A DNA stretch of 58,071 bases, taken from NCBI GenBank assembly GCA_022451965.1, contig JAKUNJ010000004.1:150325-208395 (forward strand), given 5' to 3'. The DNA is from Dehalococcoidia bacterium (GTDB lineage Bacteria > Chloroflexota > Dehalococcoidia > Lucifugimonadales > Lucifugimonadaceae). The number at the start of each line of letters is the position of its first letter. The stretch's first letter is position 1. The notes under the pieces were generated by a model. That model had not been told where the DNA came from. It worked only from the letters and a program-made list of their open reading frames with translations, and did not search any database. This document shows positions 37,926 to 47,250 of the stretch, piece by piece. A program made the position numbers and the translations under genes.

Positions 37926-38507
37926 TTGGTAGCTAACAAAACAGATAAAAATAATATTGAAAAATTGAAACCAAGACTTAAGTCTAAGTTTGAAGATGAG
38001 ATCGTTTCTCAGATGGTAAAAGAATATAAGTACAAAAATAAACTTATGGTCCCTAAAATTTTGAAAACTGTAGTCAATGTAGGTTTAGGTGAAGCTCTTA
38101 TTTCTTCTAATGTTGTTCAAATTGTATCTCGAGATTTACAGGCAATTACTGGTCAGAAACCTATTGAGCGTAAAGCTAAAAAATCTATAGCAAATTTTAA
38201 GCTCAGAGAAGGTCAAATAATAGGATTAACTGTTACTCTTAGAGGTGATAATATGTGGCATTTCCTTGATAGGCTTCTTAATATCGCTCTACCTAGAGTG
38301 AGGGATTTTAGAGGAGTATCATCAAAATCATTTGATGGTAATGGAAATTATTCTCTTGGATTGACAGAGCAAGTTATTTTTCCTGAGATAGACTATAACG
38401 AAATTGATAAACTAAGAGGCATGCAAATAAATATAGTAACTTCTTCTGATTCAGATATTGAGTCTAGAAAACTGCTTGAATTATTAGGCATGCCATTTGA
38501 AAGTTAA
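37926..38507 (+). CDS. rplE: 50S ribosomal protein L5
   Basis: A 193-residue 5S rRNA-binding protein. KNKLMVPKILKTVVNVGLGEA, ITGQKPIERKAKKSIANFKLREG and FPEIDYNEIDKLRGMQI are diagnostic. The start is a TTG at 37926 with GGAG 6 bases upstream. The N-terminus is about ten residues longer than in most homologues. Confidence 0.97.
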   Translation: MVANKTDKNNIEKLKPRLKSKFEDEIVSQMVKEYKYKNKLMVPKILKTVVNVGLGEALISSNVVQIVSRDLQAITGQKPIERKAKKSIANFKLREGQIIGLTVTLRGDNMWHFLDRLLNIALPRVRDFRGVSSKSFDGNGNYSLGLTEQVIFPEIDYNEIDKLRGMQINIVTSSDSDIESRKLLELLGMPFES

Positions 38508-38517
38508 GGAGAAAATT

Positions 38518-38823
38518 TTGGCTAAAAAATCTGCTATAGCAAGAAATAAAAAAAGAATTAAGATGGTTGATAAGTATTTGCAAACTCGAACAGAGTTAAA
38601 AAGTATTGCAAATGATCCAAAAGTATCTTTTGAACAAAAGATGGAAGCTAGGCAAAAATTAGCTTTACTGCCAAAAAATTCTAGTCCTGTGAGAGTTAGA
38701 AATAGATGTCAAAAAACAGGAAGGCCTAGAGGTTATATGAGATTTTTTGGACTAAGTAGAATATCAATGAGAGAATTAGCACTCAAAGGTCATTTGCCAG
38801 GTATAAGAAAAGGAAGTTTGTAG
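38518..38823 (+). CDS. rpsN: 30S ribosomal protein S14, zinc-free long form
   Basis: A 101-residue S14 of the E. coli-like class. It ends RVRNRCQKTGRPRGYMRFFGLSRISMRELALKG, with no paired CxxC zinc ligands. The TTG at 38518 (AKKSAIARNKKR) has GGAG 6 bases upstream and gives the exact family length, so the longer in-frame extension to 38497 is rejected. Confidence 0.96.
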   Translation: MAKKSAIARNKKRIKMVDKYLQTRTELKSIANDPKVSFEQKMEARQKLALLPKNSSPVRVRNRCQKTGRPRGYMRFFGLSRISMRELALKGHLPGIRKGSL

Positions 38824-38833
38824 AGGTAAAAAA

Positions 38834-39232
38834 TTGACAATTCAAGATCAAATATCAGATATGATAACTAGAATTAGAAATTCTGTTTTAGTAAAACATA
38901 GCTCTGTTTCAGTTAATAAATCAAAAGTCAATGATAAAATTCTGGCAGTATTAGCAAATGAAGGTTTTATTACTCAGTATGACGAAAACATTACCGATAA
39001 AACAGCTAATTATTCAGTTAAACTTAAGTATTATGAAGATGGATCCTCTGCAATAACTGGACTTAAGAGAGTTTCAAAACCAGGGCTGAAAATTTATGTA
39101 AAAAAAGATGAAATTCCTTCTTACTTTTCTGGAATGGGTGTTGCGATAATATCAACTTCCAAAGGAATAATGACTGGAATTGAAGCAAAAAAAATGTCAC
39201 TAGGTGGCGAAGTATTATTTTATATTTGGTAA
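38834..39232 (+). CDS. rpsH: 30S ribosomal protein S8
   Basis: A 132-residue central-domain binder and, in many bacteria, the spc operon autorepressor. It has DQISDMITRIRNSVLVKH, LKRVSKPGLKIYVKKDEIP and the C-terminal GIMTGIEAKKMSLGGEVLFYIW. It starts with TTG at 38834, and AGGT lies 6 bases upstream. Confidence 0.97.
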   Translation: MTIQDQISDMITRIRNSVLVKHSSVSVNKSKVNDKILAVLANEGFITQYDENITDKTANYSVKLKYYEDGSSAITGLKRVSKPGLKIYVKKDEIPSYFSGMGVAIISTSKGIMTGIEAKKMSLGGEVLFYIW

Positions 39233-39241
39233 AGAGGAATT

Positions 39242-39799
39242 ATGAGCAGAGTAGGGAATAAACCAATAAATATACCAACTGGAGTCGATGTAAAAATTGA
39301 TCAAGGTTTAGTGATAATAAAAGGTCCTAAAGGAACTTTAGAAGAAAATATAAAATCAGATCAAATTGAAATAAAATTAGATGATAATACATTGATAGTG
39401 TCTAGAAATAATGAAGAAATAGAAACTAAAGCCCTGCATGGTTTATATAGGTCTTTAATAAATAATATGGTTATTGGAGTGACAGATGGTTTCAACAAAA
39501 AATTAGAACTAATTGGTACAGGGTATAGGGCTCAAGCTAAAGGTAAATCTCTAGAACTTAGCTTGGGTTTTTCTCATTCAATATCTGTTGATCCAATTGG
39601 TGAAAATAAACTATCTGTTGAAGAGCAAACGATGGTTATTATTGATGGAATCAATAAAGAACACGTTGGAAGGCAAGCAGCAAAAATTAGATCCTTGAGA
39701 AAACCAAATCCATTTACAGGAAAAGGAATTAAGTACACCGATGAAGAAATAAGAAGAAAATCTGGTAAATCTGCAGTTGGAGCAGGGGGAGCTGAATAA
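39242..39799 (+). CDS. rplF: 50S ribosomal protein L6
   Basis: A 185-residue protein near the factor-binding site. MSRVGNKPINIPTGVDV, LELIGTGYRAQAKGK and the C-terminal PNPFTGKGIKYTDEEIRRKSGK are clear signatures. It overlaps rplR by one base. Confidence 0.98.
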   Translation: MSRVGNKPINIPTGVDVKIDQGLVIIKGPKGTLEENIKSDQIEIKLDDNTLIVSRNNEEIETKALHGLYRSLINNMVIGVTDGFNKKLELIGTGYRAQAKGKSLELSLGFSHSISVDPIGENKLSVEEQTMVIIDGINKEHVGRQAAKIRSLRKPNPFTGKGIKYTDEEIRRKSGKSAVGAGGAE

Positions 39800-40155
39800 T
39801 GAAAATGTCAAAAAAAACTAGAGCCTTAGGCAGAAATAAGAGACATCTCAGAGTAAGAAAGAGATTATCTGGTACTCAAGAAAGACCTAGGGTATCCTTA
39901 TTTCGGTCCAATAAAAATATTTATTTACAATTGATTGATGATTCTGAAGGTAAAACTCTTGCTTCAGCTTCTAGTTTGAAGTCGGATAATAATTCTATCA
40001 ATAAGGATCTATCAAAAAAATTAGGAATAGAATTTGGAGAAAAGATATCAAAGCTAGGTATTAAAAAAGTTGTTTTTGATAGAGGTGGGTATCTTTATCA
40101 TGGCAAAGTTGCTGCTATTGCAGACGGAATTAGACAATCAGGAATAGAGGTTTAA
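39799..40155 (+). CDS. rplR: 50S ribosomal protein L18
   Basis: A 118-residue 5S rRNA binder. RRHLRVRKRL-type KRHLRVRKRLSGTQERPRV, FRSNKNIYLQLIDD, and the C-terminal FDRGGYLYHGKVAAIADGIR identify it. Confidence 0.97.
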   Translation: MKMSKKTRALGRNKRHLRVRKRLSGTQERPRVSLFRSNKNIYLQLIDDSEGKTLASASSLKSDNNSINKDLSKKLGIEFGEKISKLGIKKVVFDRGGYLYHGKVAAIADGIRQSGIEV

Positions 40156-40156
40156 T

Positions 40157-40711
40157 ATGACTACAGAGAATATATCGGCCCAACCGAATAATCCAAATCA
40201 AAATCAAAGAAGACGAGGTTTTAGAAATAGAAGAAGAAATAGAGATTCAGATGAGATTTCTCTGATTGAAAATGTAATAAAAATAAGAAGAGTTTCTAAA
40301 ACTGTAAAGGGTGGTAGAAATCTATCCTTCAATGCTATGGTTGCTGTTGGAGATGGAGCCGGAAAGGTAGGAATTGCCTTAGCAAGTGCCTCAGCGGTTC
40401 CGGATGCAGTTCAAAGAGCTGTTCAATATGCTAAGAATAAGATGGTGGAAATAAACTTAAATAATACTACTTTACCTCATGAGGGGGTATATAAGTTTGG
40501 ATCATCAAAAGTAATGCTAAAGCCTGCTGCTCCTGGAACAGGATTAATTGCTGGTGGTGGAGTAAGGGCTGTATTAGAGGCTGTTGGTGTAAAAGATGTT
40601 GTATCTAAAACATTTGGGTCTACAAATGCTATAAATGTAGTTTATGCCACTGTTGAAGCATTGAAAGCGATGAAAGATCCTAAAAAAGAAATTTCCAGAA
40701 GAAAAAATTAA
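40157..40711 (+). CDS. rpsE: 30S ribosomal protein S5
   Basis: A 184-residue protein of the decoding and helicase region. A basic Arg/Asn-rich N-terminus (RRRGFRNRRRNRD) precedes VIKIRRVSKTVKGGRNLSF, VGDGAGKVGIALA, and PAAPGTGLIAGGGVRAVLE. The order rplR-rpsE-rpmD is conserved. Confidence 0.98.
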   Translation: MTTENISAQPNNPNQNQRRRGFRNRRRNRDSDEISLIENVIKIRRVSKTVKGGRNLSFNAMVAVGDGAGKVGIALASASAVPDAVQRAVQYAKNKMVEINLNNTTLPHEGVYKFGSSKVMLKPAAPGTGLIAGGGVRAVLEAVGVKDVVSKTFGSTNAINVVYATVEALKAMKDPKKEISRRKN

Positions 40712-40715
40712 AACT

Positions 40716-40895
40716 ATGAAAATAAAAATCAAACAAATCAAAAGTAAAATAGGAGTTTCCCCTGCACAGAGGGCGACTTTATCGGCACTTGGTCTAAGAA
40801 AGATTGGATCAATTGTTGAGAAAGAAGCTTCACCGCAAATAACTGGGATGATAAAAAAAGTTGATCATCTCGTTTCTGCTGAAGAAATCAAATAA
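40716..40895 (+). CDS. rpmD: 50S ribosomal protein L30
   Basis: A short 59-residue gene between rpsE and rplO. The product starts MKIKIKQIKSKIGVSP and has ATLSALGLRKIGSIVEKEASPQI, the L30 core (usually K-x-LGLRRI), ending in a helix with VDHLVSAEEIK. L30 is a small large-subunit protein; size and position support the call fully. Confidence 0.95.
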   Translation: MKIKIKQIKSKIGVSPAQRATLSALGLRKIGSIVEKEASPQITGMIKKVDHLVSAEEIK

Positions 40896-40914
40896 TATAA
40901 CTTGTGAGAAAAAA

Positions 40915-41358
40915 ATGCCTCAATTAAATGATATAAAAAGAAAAAATAAAAATACTCCCAAAAAAAATCAAGTTGGAAGAGGTAATGGATCCAAAGGAAC
41001 TTATTCCGGAAGAGGTTCAAAGGGGCAACTTTCGAGGAGTGGAGGTAATCTTAATCCTACTTTTGAAGGAGGTCAGTTGAGATTAGTAAAAAAATTACCT
41101 CATATGAGAGGCTTTACAAACATATTTAAGAAAAATTATGTAGGCCTTAATCTAAAAGAATTATTAGCACACTTTGATAATGATTCTATAAGAATTTCTG
41201 ATTTTAGAGATAAAGGCATTATTAAGAATAAAGAAATGATTAAAATTCTTGGTCATGGAGAAATCAAAAAAGCTATAAATATAGAAGTAAATTCAATTTC
41301 ATCTTCGGCTAGATCTAAAATAGAAAAAGCTGGGGGAGAAATTAAAATTATAGAGTGA
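40915..41358 (+). CDS. rplO: 50S ribosomal protein L15
   Basis: A 147-residue late-assembly protein. The glycine-rich N-terminus is VGRGNGSKGTYSGRGSKG, followed by FEGGQLRLVKKLPHMRGF. I use ATG 40915 (MPQLNDIKR) because the longer open frame would run into rpmD. It lies 4 bases before secY, the usual spc order. Confidence 0.96.
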   Translation: MPQLNDIKRKNKNTPKKNQVGRGNGSKGTYSGRGSKGQLSRSGGNLNPTFEGGQLRLVKKLPHMRGFTNIFKKNYVGLNLKELLAHFDNDSIRISDFRDKGIIKNKEMIKILGHGEIKKAINIEVNSISSSARSKIEKAGGEIKIIE

Positions 41359-41362
41359 CATT

Positions 41363-42706
41363 ATGACAACTACCACTCAAACAAATAGACCTGCATTAAT
41401 TCAAGCGATTGTTGATGCATTTAAGCTTTCAGATTTGAGAGCTAAAATACTTTTTACTTTATTTATCTTGGTTGTCTTTAGATTTTTTGCTCACGTTCCT
41501 GTGCCAGGTGTTGATAAAGAAGCTCTTCAATCAGCTTTTGATGCTAACCCTCTATTAGGTTTTATAGATATATTTTCAGGTGGTGCTCTAAGAAATATGT
41601 CAATTGCAGCCTTGGGTGTTTATCCATATATTACTGCATCTATTATCATTCAAATTCTTACCCCTTTACTTCCTCAATTAAAAGAATTGGCTCAAGAAGG
41701 AGAGGCTGGTAGAAAAGCTATTAACAGGTACACTCATTATTTGACAGTTCCTCTTGCATTTTTGCAAGGTTATGGTCAAATTAATTTATTCTCAGGAGCA
41801 CTTGGCCAGGGTGCTCTAACAGGTATTGGATTTGGTGGTGGAAATAGCTTAAATACTCTAGCTATTTTATTATCTATGACTGCTGGTACTATGATTCTTG
41901 TATGGCTAGGTGAATTAGTAACCGAAAAAGGTATTGGTAATGGAATATCTTTGATAATTTTTGCTGGAATTGTTTCTACATTTCCATCAATTGGTGCAGA
42001 ACTTTGGTTACTCAGAGATCAACCATTCCAAGTTGGTTTACTTATAGCTTTAGGTTTATTGATTATTTATTCAATAGTTGTATTTACCGAGGCACAGAGA
42101 AGAATTCCTGTCCAATATGGTAGAAGTGTTTTTAGAGGTAATCGAATGTATAGGTCTCAAGGTTCTTCACATATTCCAATCAGAGTTAATTCAGCTGGAA
42201 TGATTCCTTTGATTTTTGCATTTTCAATTCTTGCTTTGCCAGCAGTTGTCGCTTCTTATTTTGTTGACCCAGCATCCAATGGATTTGTGCCCTCATTAGC
42301 ACAGTGGATTTCTATTCAATTTGGTCCAACTGGTACTTTATATTGGGTAACAATATTTTTATTAGTTGTTATGTTTACCTTTTTTTATACATTGGTAGTT
42401 CATAATCAACAAAATTTAGCAGAGCAACTTCAGAATAATAATGGATTTATACCTGGTATCAGACCTGGTCCTCCTACTAAAGATTATCTAATGAGAGTAA
42501 TTCTAAGAATTACTTGGGGTGGAGCACTTTTTTTAGGAACAGTTGCTGTAATTCCTTCTATAGCTGCTTTTATAACTGGATTAGAGTCAACTACAAGTAT
42601 TCTTCAAAGTACAAGTTTATTAATTATGGTTGGAGTAGCTCTTGATACCATGAGACAATTGGAGTCCCAGTTGCTAATGAGAAACTATGAGGGATTCGTA
42701 AATTAG
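41363..42706 (+). CDS. secY: Protein translocase subunit SecY
   Basis: A 447-residue, ten-helix channel of the Sec translocon. It has VFRFFAHVPVPGVD near helix 1, a plug region with FIDIFSGGALRNMSIAALGVYPYI, GIGNGISLIIFAGI, QRRIPVQYGRS in the cytoplasmic loop, and IRPGPPTKDYLMRV in the ribosome-contacting loop. It acts with SecA and YidC, the latter also in this window. Confidence 0.98.
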   Translation: MTTTTQTNRPALIQAIVDAFKLSDLRAKILFTLFILVVFRFFAHVPVPGVDKEALQSAFDANPLLGFIDIFSGGALRNMSIAALGVYPYITASIIIQILTPLLPQLKELAQEGEAGRKAINRYTHYLTVPLAFLQGYGQINLFSGALGQGALTGIGFGGGNSLNTLAILLSMTAGTMILVWLGELVTEKGIGNGISLIIFAGIVSTFPSIGAELWLLRDQPFQVGLLIALGLLIIYSIVVFTEAQRRIPVQYGRSVFRGNRMYRSQGSSHIPIRVNSAGMIPLIFAFSILALPAVVASYFVDPASNGFVPSLAQWISIQFGPTGTLYWVTIFLLVVMFTFFYTLVVHNQQNLAEQLQNNNGFIPGIRPGPPTKDYLMRVILRITWGGALFLGTVAVIPSIAAFITGLESTTSILQSTSLLIMVGVALDTMRQLESQLLMRNYEGFVN

Positions 42707-42707
42707 A

Positions 42708-43340
42708 ATGAATGTTATTCTATTGGGGCCTCCTGGATCGGGTAAAGGAACTCAGTCTTCATATTTAGTTAAAAAGTATAAATTAAATCATATTTCTACA
42801 GGTGATATATTGAGGACAGAAATAAGTTCAGGAACAAAGCTTGGTAAACAAGCTCGTAAATATATGATCGAGGGAAACTTAGTTCCAGATCAGCTGATAA
42901 TTGATATGGTATCAAAAAAATTGAAAAAATTTGATTCGGTTTTATTAGATGGATTTCCTAGAACTTTGAGTCAAGCAGTAGCATTAGATTTAGAATTTTC
43001 CAAATTATTTATGAAAATAAATCATGTACTATATTTTGATGTTCCTTCAGATGAATTAATACAAAGGCTTTCTCAGAGATTATCATGTAGGAATTGCGCT
43101 TCTACTTTTATAAAATCTGAAAAGATTGTATGCAATTCTAAACCATCTTGTAAAGAGCCAGAACTTTATCAAAGAGAAGATGATAAACCAGATGCAATTT
43201 CTATTAGAATGAAAAATTATACTGATCTGACTGCACCATTATTAGATTTTTATAATGATAAAAACCTAATGAAAAAAATTGATGCAAATGAATCAATAAA
43301 TCAAGTATCTAATCAAATTGACAAAATAATGCAGATTTGA
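42708..43340 (+). CDS. adk: Adenylate kinase (zinc-lid type)
   Basis: A 210-residue enzyme for AMP + ATP = 2 ADP. The P-loop is GPPGSGKGTQ (about 7-16), and HISTGDILR and LLDGFPRTLSQA are the AMP-binding segments. The lid carries four cysteines (CRNC and VCNSKPSC), as in zinc-binding lids of Gram-positive-type Adk. It follows secY by one base, the common secY-adk-map order. Confidence 0.97.
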   Translation: MNVILLGPPGSGKGTQSSYLVKKYKLNHISTGDILRTEISSGTKLGKQARKYMIEGNLVPDQLIIDMVSKKLKKFDSVLLDGFPRTLSQAVALDLEFSKLFMKINHVLYFDVPSDELIQRLSQRLSCRNCASTFIKSEKIVCNSKPSCKEPELYQREDDKPDAISIRMKNYTDLTAPLLDFYNDKNLMKKIDANESINQVSNQIDKIMQI

Positions 43341-43343
43341 TAC

Positions 43344-43373
43344 TGTACAACCTTCTGCTATTACTTATATAAT
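43344..43373 (+). promoter_or_regulatory. map: Candidate internal promoter before map
   Basis: TGTACA (43344-43349) and a perfect TATAAT (43368-43373) have an 18-base spacer, in the 71-base gap between adk and map. The sequence TATAATAGTAGTTTGT here matches the rpsL promoter core at 15 of 16 positions. It would drive map through rpsI independently of the upstream operon. The -35 is weak (four of six). Confidence 0.6.
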
Positions 43374-43411
43374 AGTAGTTTGTACATTATTTTTAGGGAG
43401 AACTCAATTAA

Positions 43412-44173
43412 TTGATTACTGAGGGGTCTATTAAAACTCCAGAGCAGATAGCTTCTATGAAACATGCTTGTAAGATTGTTGCAGAAGCACTAATCCAATC
43501 TGAGACTAAACTTGTAGCTGGTTCTACAACAAAAGAGATAGATGAATTTCTTAAGCAATTTATTGAAAAAGAAGGCGCAAAGCCGGCCTTTCTAGGATTG
43601 TATGGTTTTCCAGCTACGGCATGTATTTCTTTAAATGAAGAAATTGTCCATGGAATTCCAAGTAATAGAAAGTTGGTAGAAGGTGATTTGATATCTATTG
43701 ATTGTGGTGCAATTGTTGATGGGATGTATAGTGATCATGCTAGAACTTTCCTTATAGGTGAGGAAAAAAATGAAGAAAAATTAAATCTTATCTCAGTTGC
43801 AAAAAAAGCGCTAGATATTGGAATCGAGAATGCTATGCCCGGTAATAAAGTTGGTATGATATCTAACTCAATCGAAAATTATGTACTTAATGAAGGTTTT
43901 GATGTAGTTAGAGAATATGTTGGACATGGAATTGGTACTCAATTACATGAACCACCAAGTGTTCCAAATTTTGGAGATAAGGATAAAGGAGCTTTATTAA
44001 GAGTAGGAATGGCAATTGCAATCGAACCAATGGTCAATCAAGGAACTTGGGAGACAAAAGTACTTGAAGACAACTGGACTGTGGTTACAAAAGATGGCAA
44101 ATTATCGACCCATATGGAAGATACTGTATTGATCACTGAAAATGGACCTGAAATTCTTACAAGACTAAAATAA
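43412..44173 (+). CDS. map: Methionine aminopeptidase, type I
   Basis: A 253-residue dinuclear metalloprotease that removes N-terminal methionine. The five metal ligands are visible: two Asp in [17 protein letters not shown], His in [12 protein letters not shown], Glu in AIEPMVNQG, and Glu in HMEDTVLIT. The start is likely TTG at 43412, with GGGAG 11 bases upstream; a slightly different start is possible. A promoter-like site precedes it. Confidence 0.96.
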   Translation: MITEGSIKTPEQIASMKHACKIVAEALIQSETKLVAGSTTKEIDEFLKQFIEKEGAKPAFLGLYGFPATACISLNEEIVHGIPSNRKLVEGDLISIDCGAIVDGMYSDHARTFLIGEEKNEEKLNLISVAKKALDIGIENAMPGNKVGMISNSIENYVLNEGFDVVREYVGHGIGTQLHEPPSVPNFGDKDKGALLRVGMAIAIEPMVNQGTWETKVLEDNWTVVTKDGKLSTHMEDTVLITENGPEILTRLK

Positions 44174-44175
44174 AT

Positions 44176-44394
44176 ATGGCAAAAAAAGAAGCAATAGAAG
44201 TGGAAGGTAAGGTAGAAGAAGCTCTTCCAAACACAACATTTAAAGTTGAGCTAGCAAATGGTCACGAAGTTTTAGCTCATGCATCGGGTAAAATAAGAAA
44301 AAATTATATAAGAATATTACCAGGGGACAGAGTATTAGTAGAACTCTCTCCCTATGACTTAACCAGAGGAAGAATTACTTACAGGTTCAAATAA
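44176..44394 (+). CDS. infA: Translation initiation factor IF-1
   Basis: A 72-residue OB-fold protein that occupies the 30S A site during initiation. [40 protein letters not shown] and [16 protein letters not shown] match IF-1 end to end. It sits in the map-infA-rpmJ order. Confidence 0.98.
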   Translation: MAKKEAIEVEGKVEEALPNTTFKVELANGHEVLAHASGKIRKNYIRILPGDRVLVELSPYDLTRGRITYRFK

Positions 44395-44405
44395 TTGGAG
44401 AAATA

Positions 44406-44522
44406 ATGAAAAAAAGAGCATCAATAAAAAAAAGAAGCGCTGATGACCAAATCATTAGAAGGCGTGGGAAAATAAGAATAATTAATAAGAAAAACCCTAG
44501 ATTCAAACAAGTTCAAGGATAA
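44406..44522 (+). CDS. rpmJ: 50S ribosomal protein L36, cysteine-free form
   Basis: A very short 38-residue gene between infA and rpsM. It starts [11 protein letters not shown] and continues [21 protein letters not shown], aligning with L36 throughout. The zinc ligands of classical L36 (three Cys and one His) are replaced by Ser11, Asp14, Asn27 and Phe33, so it is the zinc-free (C-minus) type. GGAG lies 8 bases upstream of the ATG. Confidence 0.95.
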   Translation: MKKRASIKKRSADDQIIRRRGKIRIINKKNPRFKQVQG

Positions 44523-44527
44523 ATATT

Positions 44528-44908
44528 ATGGCAATGCTAGCTGGAGTAAACATACCTGATTCTCAGAGAATTGAAGTAGCACTAACTGCCGTGTCAGGCA
44601 TAGGTAGATCAACTTCTAAAAAGATAATTTCTGATGTAGGAATTAGTCTTAATTCAAGAGTTAAAGATCTCGAAGAAGAAGATTTAGCAAGACTAAGAAG
44701 TGCAATAGATAGAGCTCAAATGAGAATAGAAGGAGACTTGCGAAGAGAGGTTCAGCTAAATATAAGAAGGTTATCTGACATAGGTAGTTACAGGGGATTA
44801 AGACACAAAAATGGTCTACCAGCAAATGGTCAGAGAACTAAAACAAATGCTCGGACTAAGAAAGGTAAGAAGAAAACAATAGCAAATAAAAAGAAATTAA
44901 CACACTAA
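44528..44908 (+). CDS. rpsM: 30S ribosomal protein S13
   Basis: A 126-residue head protein contacting tRNA and the 50S. AGVNIPDSQRIEVALTAVSGIG opens it, and GSYRGLRHKNGLPANGQRTKTNART and the Lys-rich tail close it. It starts 5 bases after rpmJ. Confidence 0.98.
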   Translation: MAMLAGVNIPDSQRIEVALTAVSGIGRSTSKKIISDVGISLNSRVKDLEEEDLARLRSAIDRAQMRIEGDLRREVQLNIRRLSDIGSYRGLRHKNGLPANGQRTKTNARTKKGKKKTIANKKKLTH

Positions 44909-44924
44909 TTAAAGTAGGAATTTT

Positions 44925-45308
44925 ATGGCCAGAAACAGAACCAGAAAAAAAGAAAAGATTTTTGTTCCACAAGGAAATGCTTATATTAGGGCTACCTTCA
45001 ACAATACAATCATAACCATGACTGATAACAGTGGAAATGTTATTTCTCAAAGTAGTGCAGGCGCTAAAGGATTTAGAGGTTCAAGAAAATCAACTGCGTT
45101 TGCGGCTCAAAAGGCTGGAGAGACTGCTGCTGAAGCTGCAGTGGAGTATGGTATGAAAACAGTAGATGTTCTAGTAAAAGGTCCAGGTGCTGGAAGAGAG
45201 GCTGCTGTCAGAGCAATTCAACATGCTGGAATTAGAGTAGTTTCAATCAAAGATGTAACACCTGTTCCTCATAATGGATGTCGACCACCTAAAAAAAGAA
45301 GAGTATAG
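44925..45308 (+). CDS. rpsK: 30S ribosomal protein S11
   Basis: A 127-residue platform protein. [50 protein letters not shown] and [17 protein letters not shown] are diagnostic. It keeps the alpha operon order rpsM-rpsK-rpsD-rpoA-rplQ. Confidence 0.98.
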   Translation: MARNRTRKKEKIFVPQGNAYIRATFNNTIITMTDNSGNVISQSSAGAKGFRGSRKSTAFAAQKAGETAAEAAVEYGMKTVDVLVKGPGAGREAAVRAIQHAGIRVVSIKDVTPVPHNGCRPPKKRRV

Positions 45309-45321
45309 ATAGGAATATAAT

Positions 45322-45906
45322 ATGGCAAGGTACGTTGGTCCAGTTAATAAAAGAATGCGTTTTTTAGGGTTAGAAGTTCCAAGAAAACCTGGAAAAGGTC
45401 CTAAGATGAATAGTAGAAGAAGACTTTCCCCTTATGGTCTTCAATTAAGAGAAAAGCAAAAAGCTAGATTTTTGTATGGAATACTTGAGAAGCAATTCAG
45501 AAATTACTATGATAAAGCATCCAAGGATATAGGATCAACTGGAGACTCTTTACTTATACTCCTAGAAAAAAGATTTGATAATGTAATGTACAGGACTGGA
45601 ATGTTCAACACACGAAGACAGGCTAGACAAGCTGTAAATCATGGACATTTCTTGATAAATGATAAAAAAGTTAATATCCCTTCTTATGAAATAAAAGAGG
45701 GAGATAAGATTTCTTGGAAAGAAAAATCAAAAAAATCAAGCTTATTTGAGATTGCTACTTCAAATACTAAAAATAATGATACTGCAAAATGGCTTTCTTT
45801 AGATAAAAATGAACTTTCTGTTCAAATTAACAATCTTCCTTCTGCGTCTGATGCAGAGTTGGAAATTGATACAAGACAAATAGTTGAATACTATTCACGG
45901 AGGTAA
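45322..45906 (+). CDS. rpsD: 30S ribosomal protein S4, cysteine-free form
   Basis: A 194-residue assembly initiator. The N-terminus MARYVGPVNKRMRFLG lacks the zinc cysteines seen in some S4 proteins. The S4 RNA-binding domain has EKRFDNVMYRTGMF and RRQARQAVNHGHFLIND. The C-terminal segment ends DTRQIVEYYSRR, as is usual. S4 often autoregulates the alpha operon. Confidence 0.97.
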   Translation: MARYVGPVNKRMRFLGLEVPRKPGKGPKMNSRRRLSPYGLQLREKQKARFLYGILEKQFRNYYDKASKDIGSTGDSLLILLEKRFDNVMYRTGMFNTRRQARQAVNHGHFLINDKKVNIPSYEIKEGDKISWKEKSKKSSLFEIATSNTKNNDTAKWLSLDKNELSVQINNLPSASDAELEIDTRQIVEYYSRR

Positions 45907-45907
45907 C

Positions 45908-46882
45908 ATGCTAGAAAAACAATTTGGATTATCACCAATTGACGATATTTCAGTTACAGAACCTGACGTTCCTGAACTAAGTATAAGAATGATTGAAGGT
46001 ACTGAAGCTTATGGTAAATTCATAGCTGAACCGTTGGATAAAGGTTGGGGAGTTACTTTAGGTAATCCACTCAGGAGAACGCTTTTATCTGGGTTACCTG
46101 GTACAGCAATAAATTGGGTGAAAATAGAAGGAATAGAGCACGAGTACTCTACTTTAAAAGGTATGAGAGAAGAAGTAAATGAATTTCTCATGAATGCTAA
46201 AGGTATTAGATTAAGATCTTTGTCTGATAGATCCGGAAGACTAAGATTAGAAGTTGAAGGTGAAGGAGAAGTCAAAGCAGGAGATATAATGGCTACAGCA
46301 GACTTTGAAATAGTGAATCCAGGGCATCATTTGGCTACATTAGATTCAGCTGATGCTCATCTTTCTGTCGAATTTAGTGTTGAACAAGGACAAGGATATA
46401 AAAAAGCAACTGAAGAAGATGACACAAACATTGGTGTATTACCAATTGATTCTATTTTTACTCCAATTAAAAAAGCTAATTTTTCTGTTCAACCAACTAG
46501 AGTTGGACAGAGGTCTGACTGGGAAAGGCTTACTCTTGAGATCTGGACAGATGGAAGTATAGATCCTCAATCTGCGTTACAAAAAGCTTCAGAGTCACTA
46601 ATGGATAATTTTTATATATTTAGTAAATTTGATCAAGGTTCTGAAGAACAAAGTCCTGCTGCAGGTTTAGGTATCAGTCCTGATATTTATAACACACCAG
46701 TAGAAACACTTGATCTGTCAGCTAGAACACTAAATTGTTTGAAGAGAGCTGGTATCAATAGAGTTGGAGAAGTAATAGCTATGCCAGAAGGAGATTTATT
46801 GAAGATTAGGAACTTTGGTAGAAAATCTTTAGATGAACTTTTTGATGTTTTAGCAGAAAGAAATATGCTTCCAGAGAGCTAG
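45908..46882 (+). CDS. rpoA: RNA polymerase alpha subunit
   Basis: A 324-residue subunit. The N-terminal assembly domain has FIAEPLDKGWGVTLGNPLRRTLLSGLPG, and the C-terminal domain has LDLSARTLNCLKRAGINRVGEV and IRNFGRKSLDEL, which binds UP elements and activators. I use ATG 45908: GGAGG lies just upstream, and the longer open frame overlaps rpsD. Confidence 0.98.
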   Translation: MLEKQFGLSPIDDISVTEPDVPELSIRMIEGTEAYGKFIAEPLDKGWGVTLGNPLRRTLLSGLPGTAINWVKIEGIEHEYSTLKGMREEVNEFLMNAKGIRLRSLSDRSGRLRLEVEGEGEVKAGDIMATADFEIVNPGHHLATLDSADAHLSVEFSVEQGQGYKKATEEDDTNIGVLPIDSIFTPIKKANFSVQPTRVGQRSDWERLTLEIWTDGSIDPQSALQKASESLMDNFYIFSKFDQGSEEQSPAAGLGISPDIYNTPVETLDLSARTLNCLKRAGINRVGEVIAMPEGDLLKIRNFGRKSLDELFDVLAERNMLPES

Positions 46883-46896
46883 ATATAGAGGTTATT

Positions 46897-47250
46897 ATGA
46901 GACATAAATCATCAAAAAATAAATTAAGTAGATCTTCTTCACAAAGAAAAGCACTCTTAAGAAATTTAGTTTCAGATACTATAAAGCATGGTAAGATAAC
47001 TACAACTAAAGCTCGAGCAAAAGAAGCTAAACCTATTCTAGAAAAAATGATTACAATCGCCAAGACTAAAGATTTTAATTCAATTAGAAAAGTATCAGAA
47101 TTTATAACAGATAAAAAAGTTGTAAATGAGCTTTTCGATAATGTTTCTGTAAGATTCAATGAAAGAAATGGTGGATATTCCAGGATTATTTTATTGGGTA
47201 CAAGACAAGGTGATAATGCAGAAATAGCTATTCTAGAATTAGTTGAGTAA
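46897..47250 (+). CDS. rplQ: 50S ribosomal protein L17
   Basis: A 117-residue exit-tunnel-rim protein. MRHKSSKNKLSRSSSQRKALLRNLV, HGKITTTKARAKEAKPILEKMI and GGYSRIILLGTRQGDNAEIAILEL identify it. Its end overlaps the truA start by 8 bases. Confidence 0.98.
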   Translation: MRHKSSKNKLSRSSSQRKALLRNLVSDTIKHGKITTTKARAKEAKPILEKMITIAKTKDFNSIRKVSEFITDKKVVNELFDNVSVRFNERNGGYSRIILLGTRQGDNAEIAILELVE

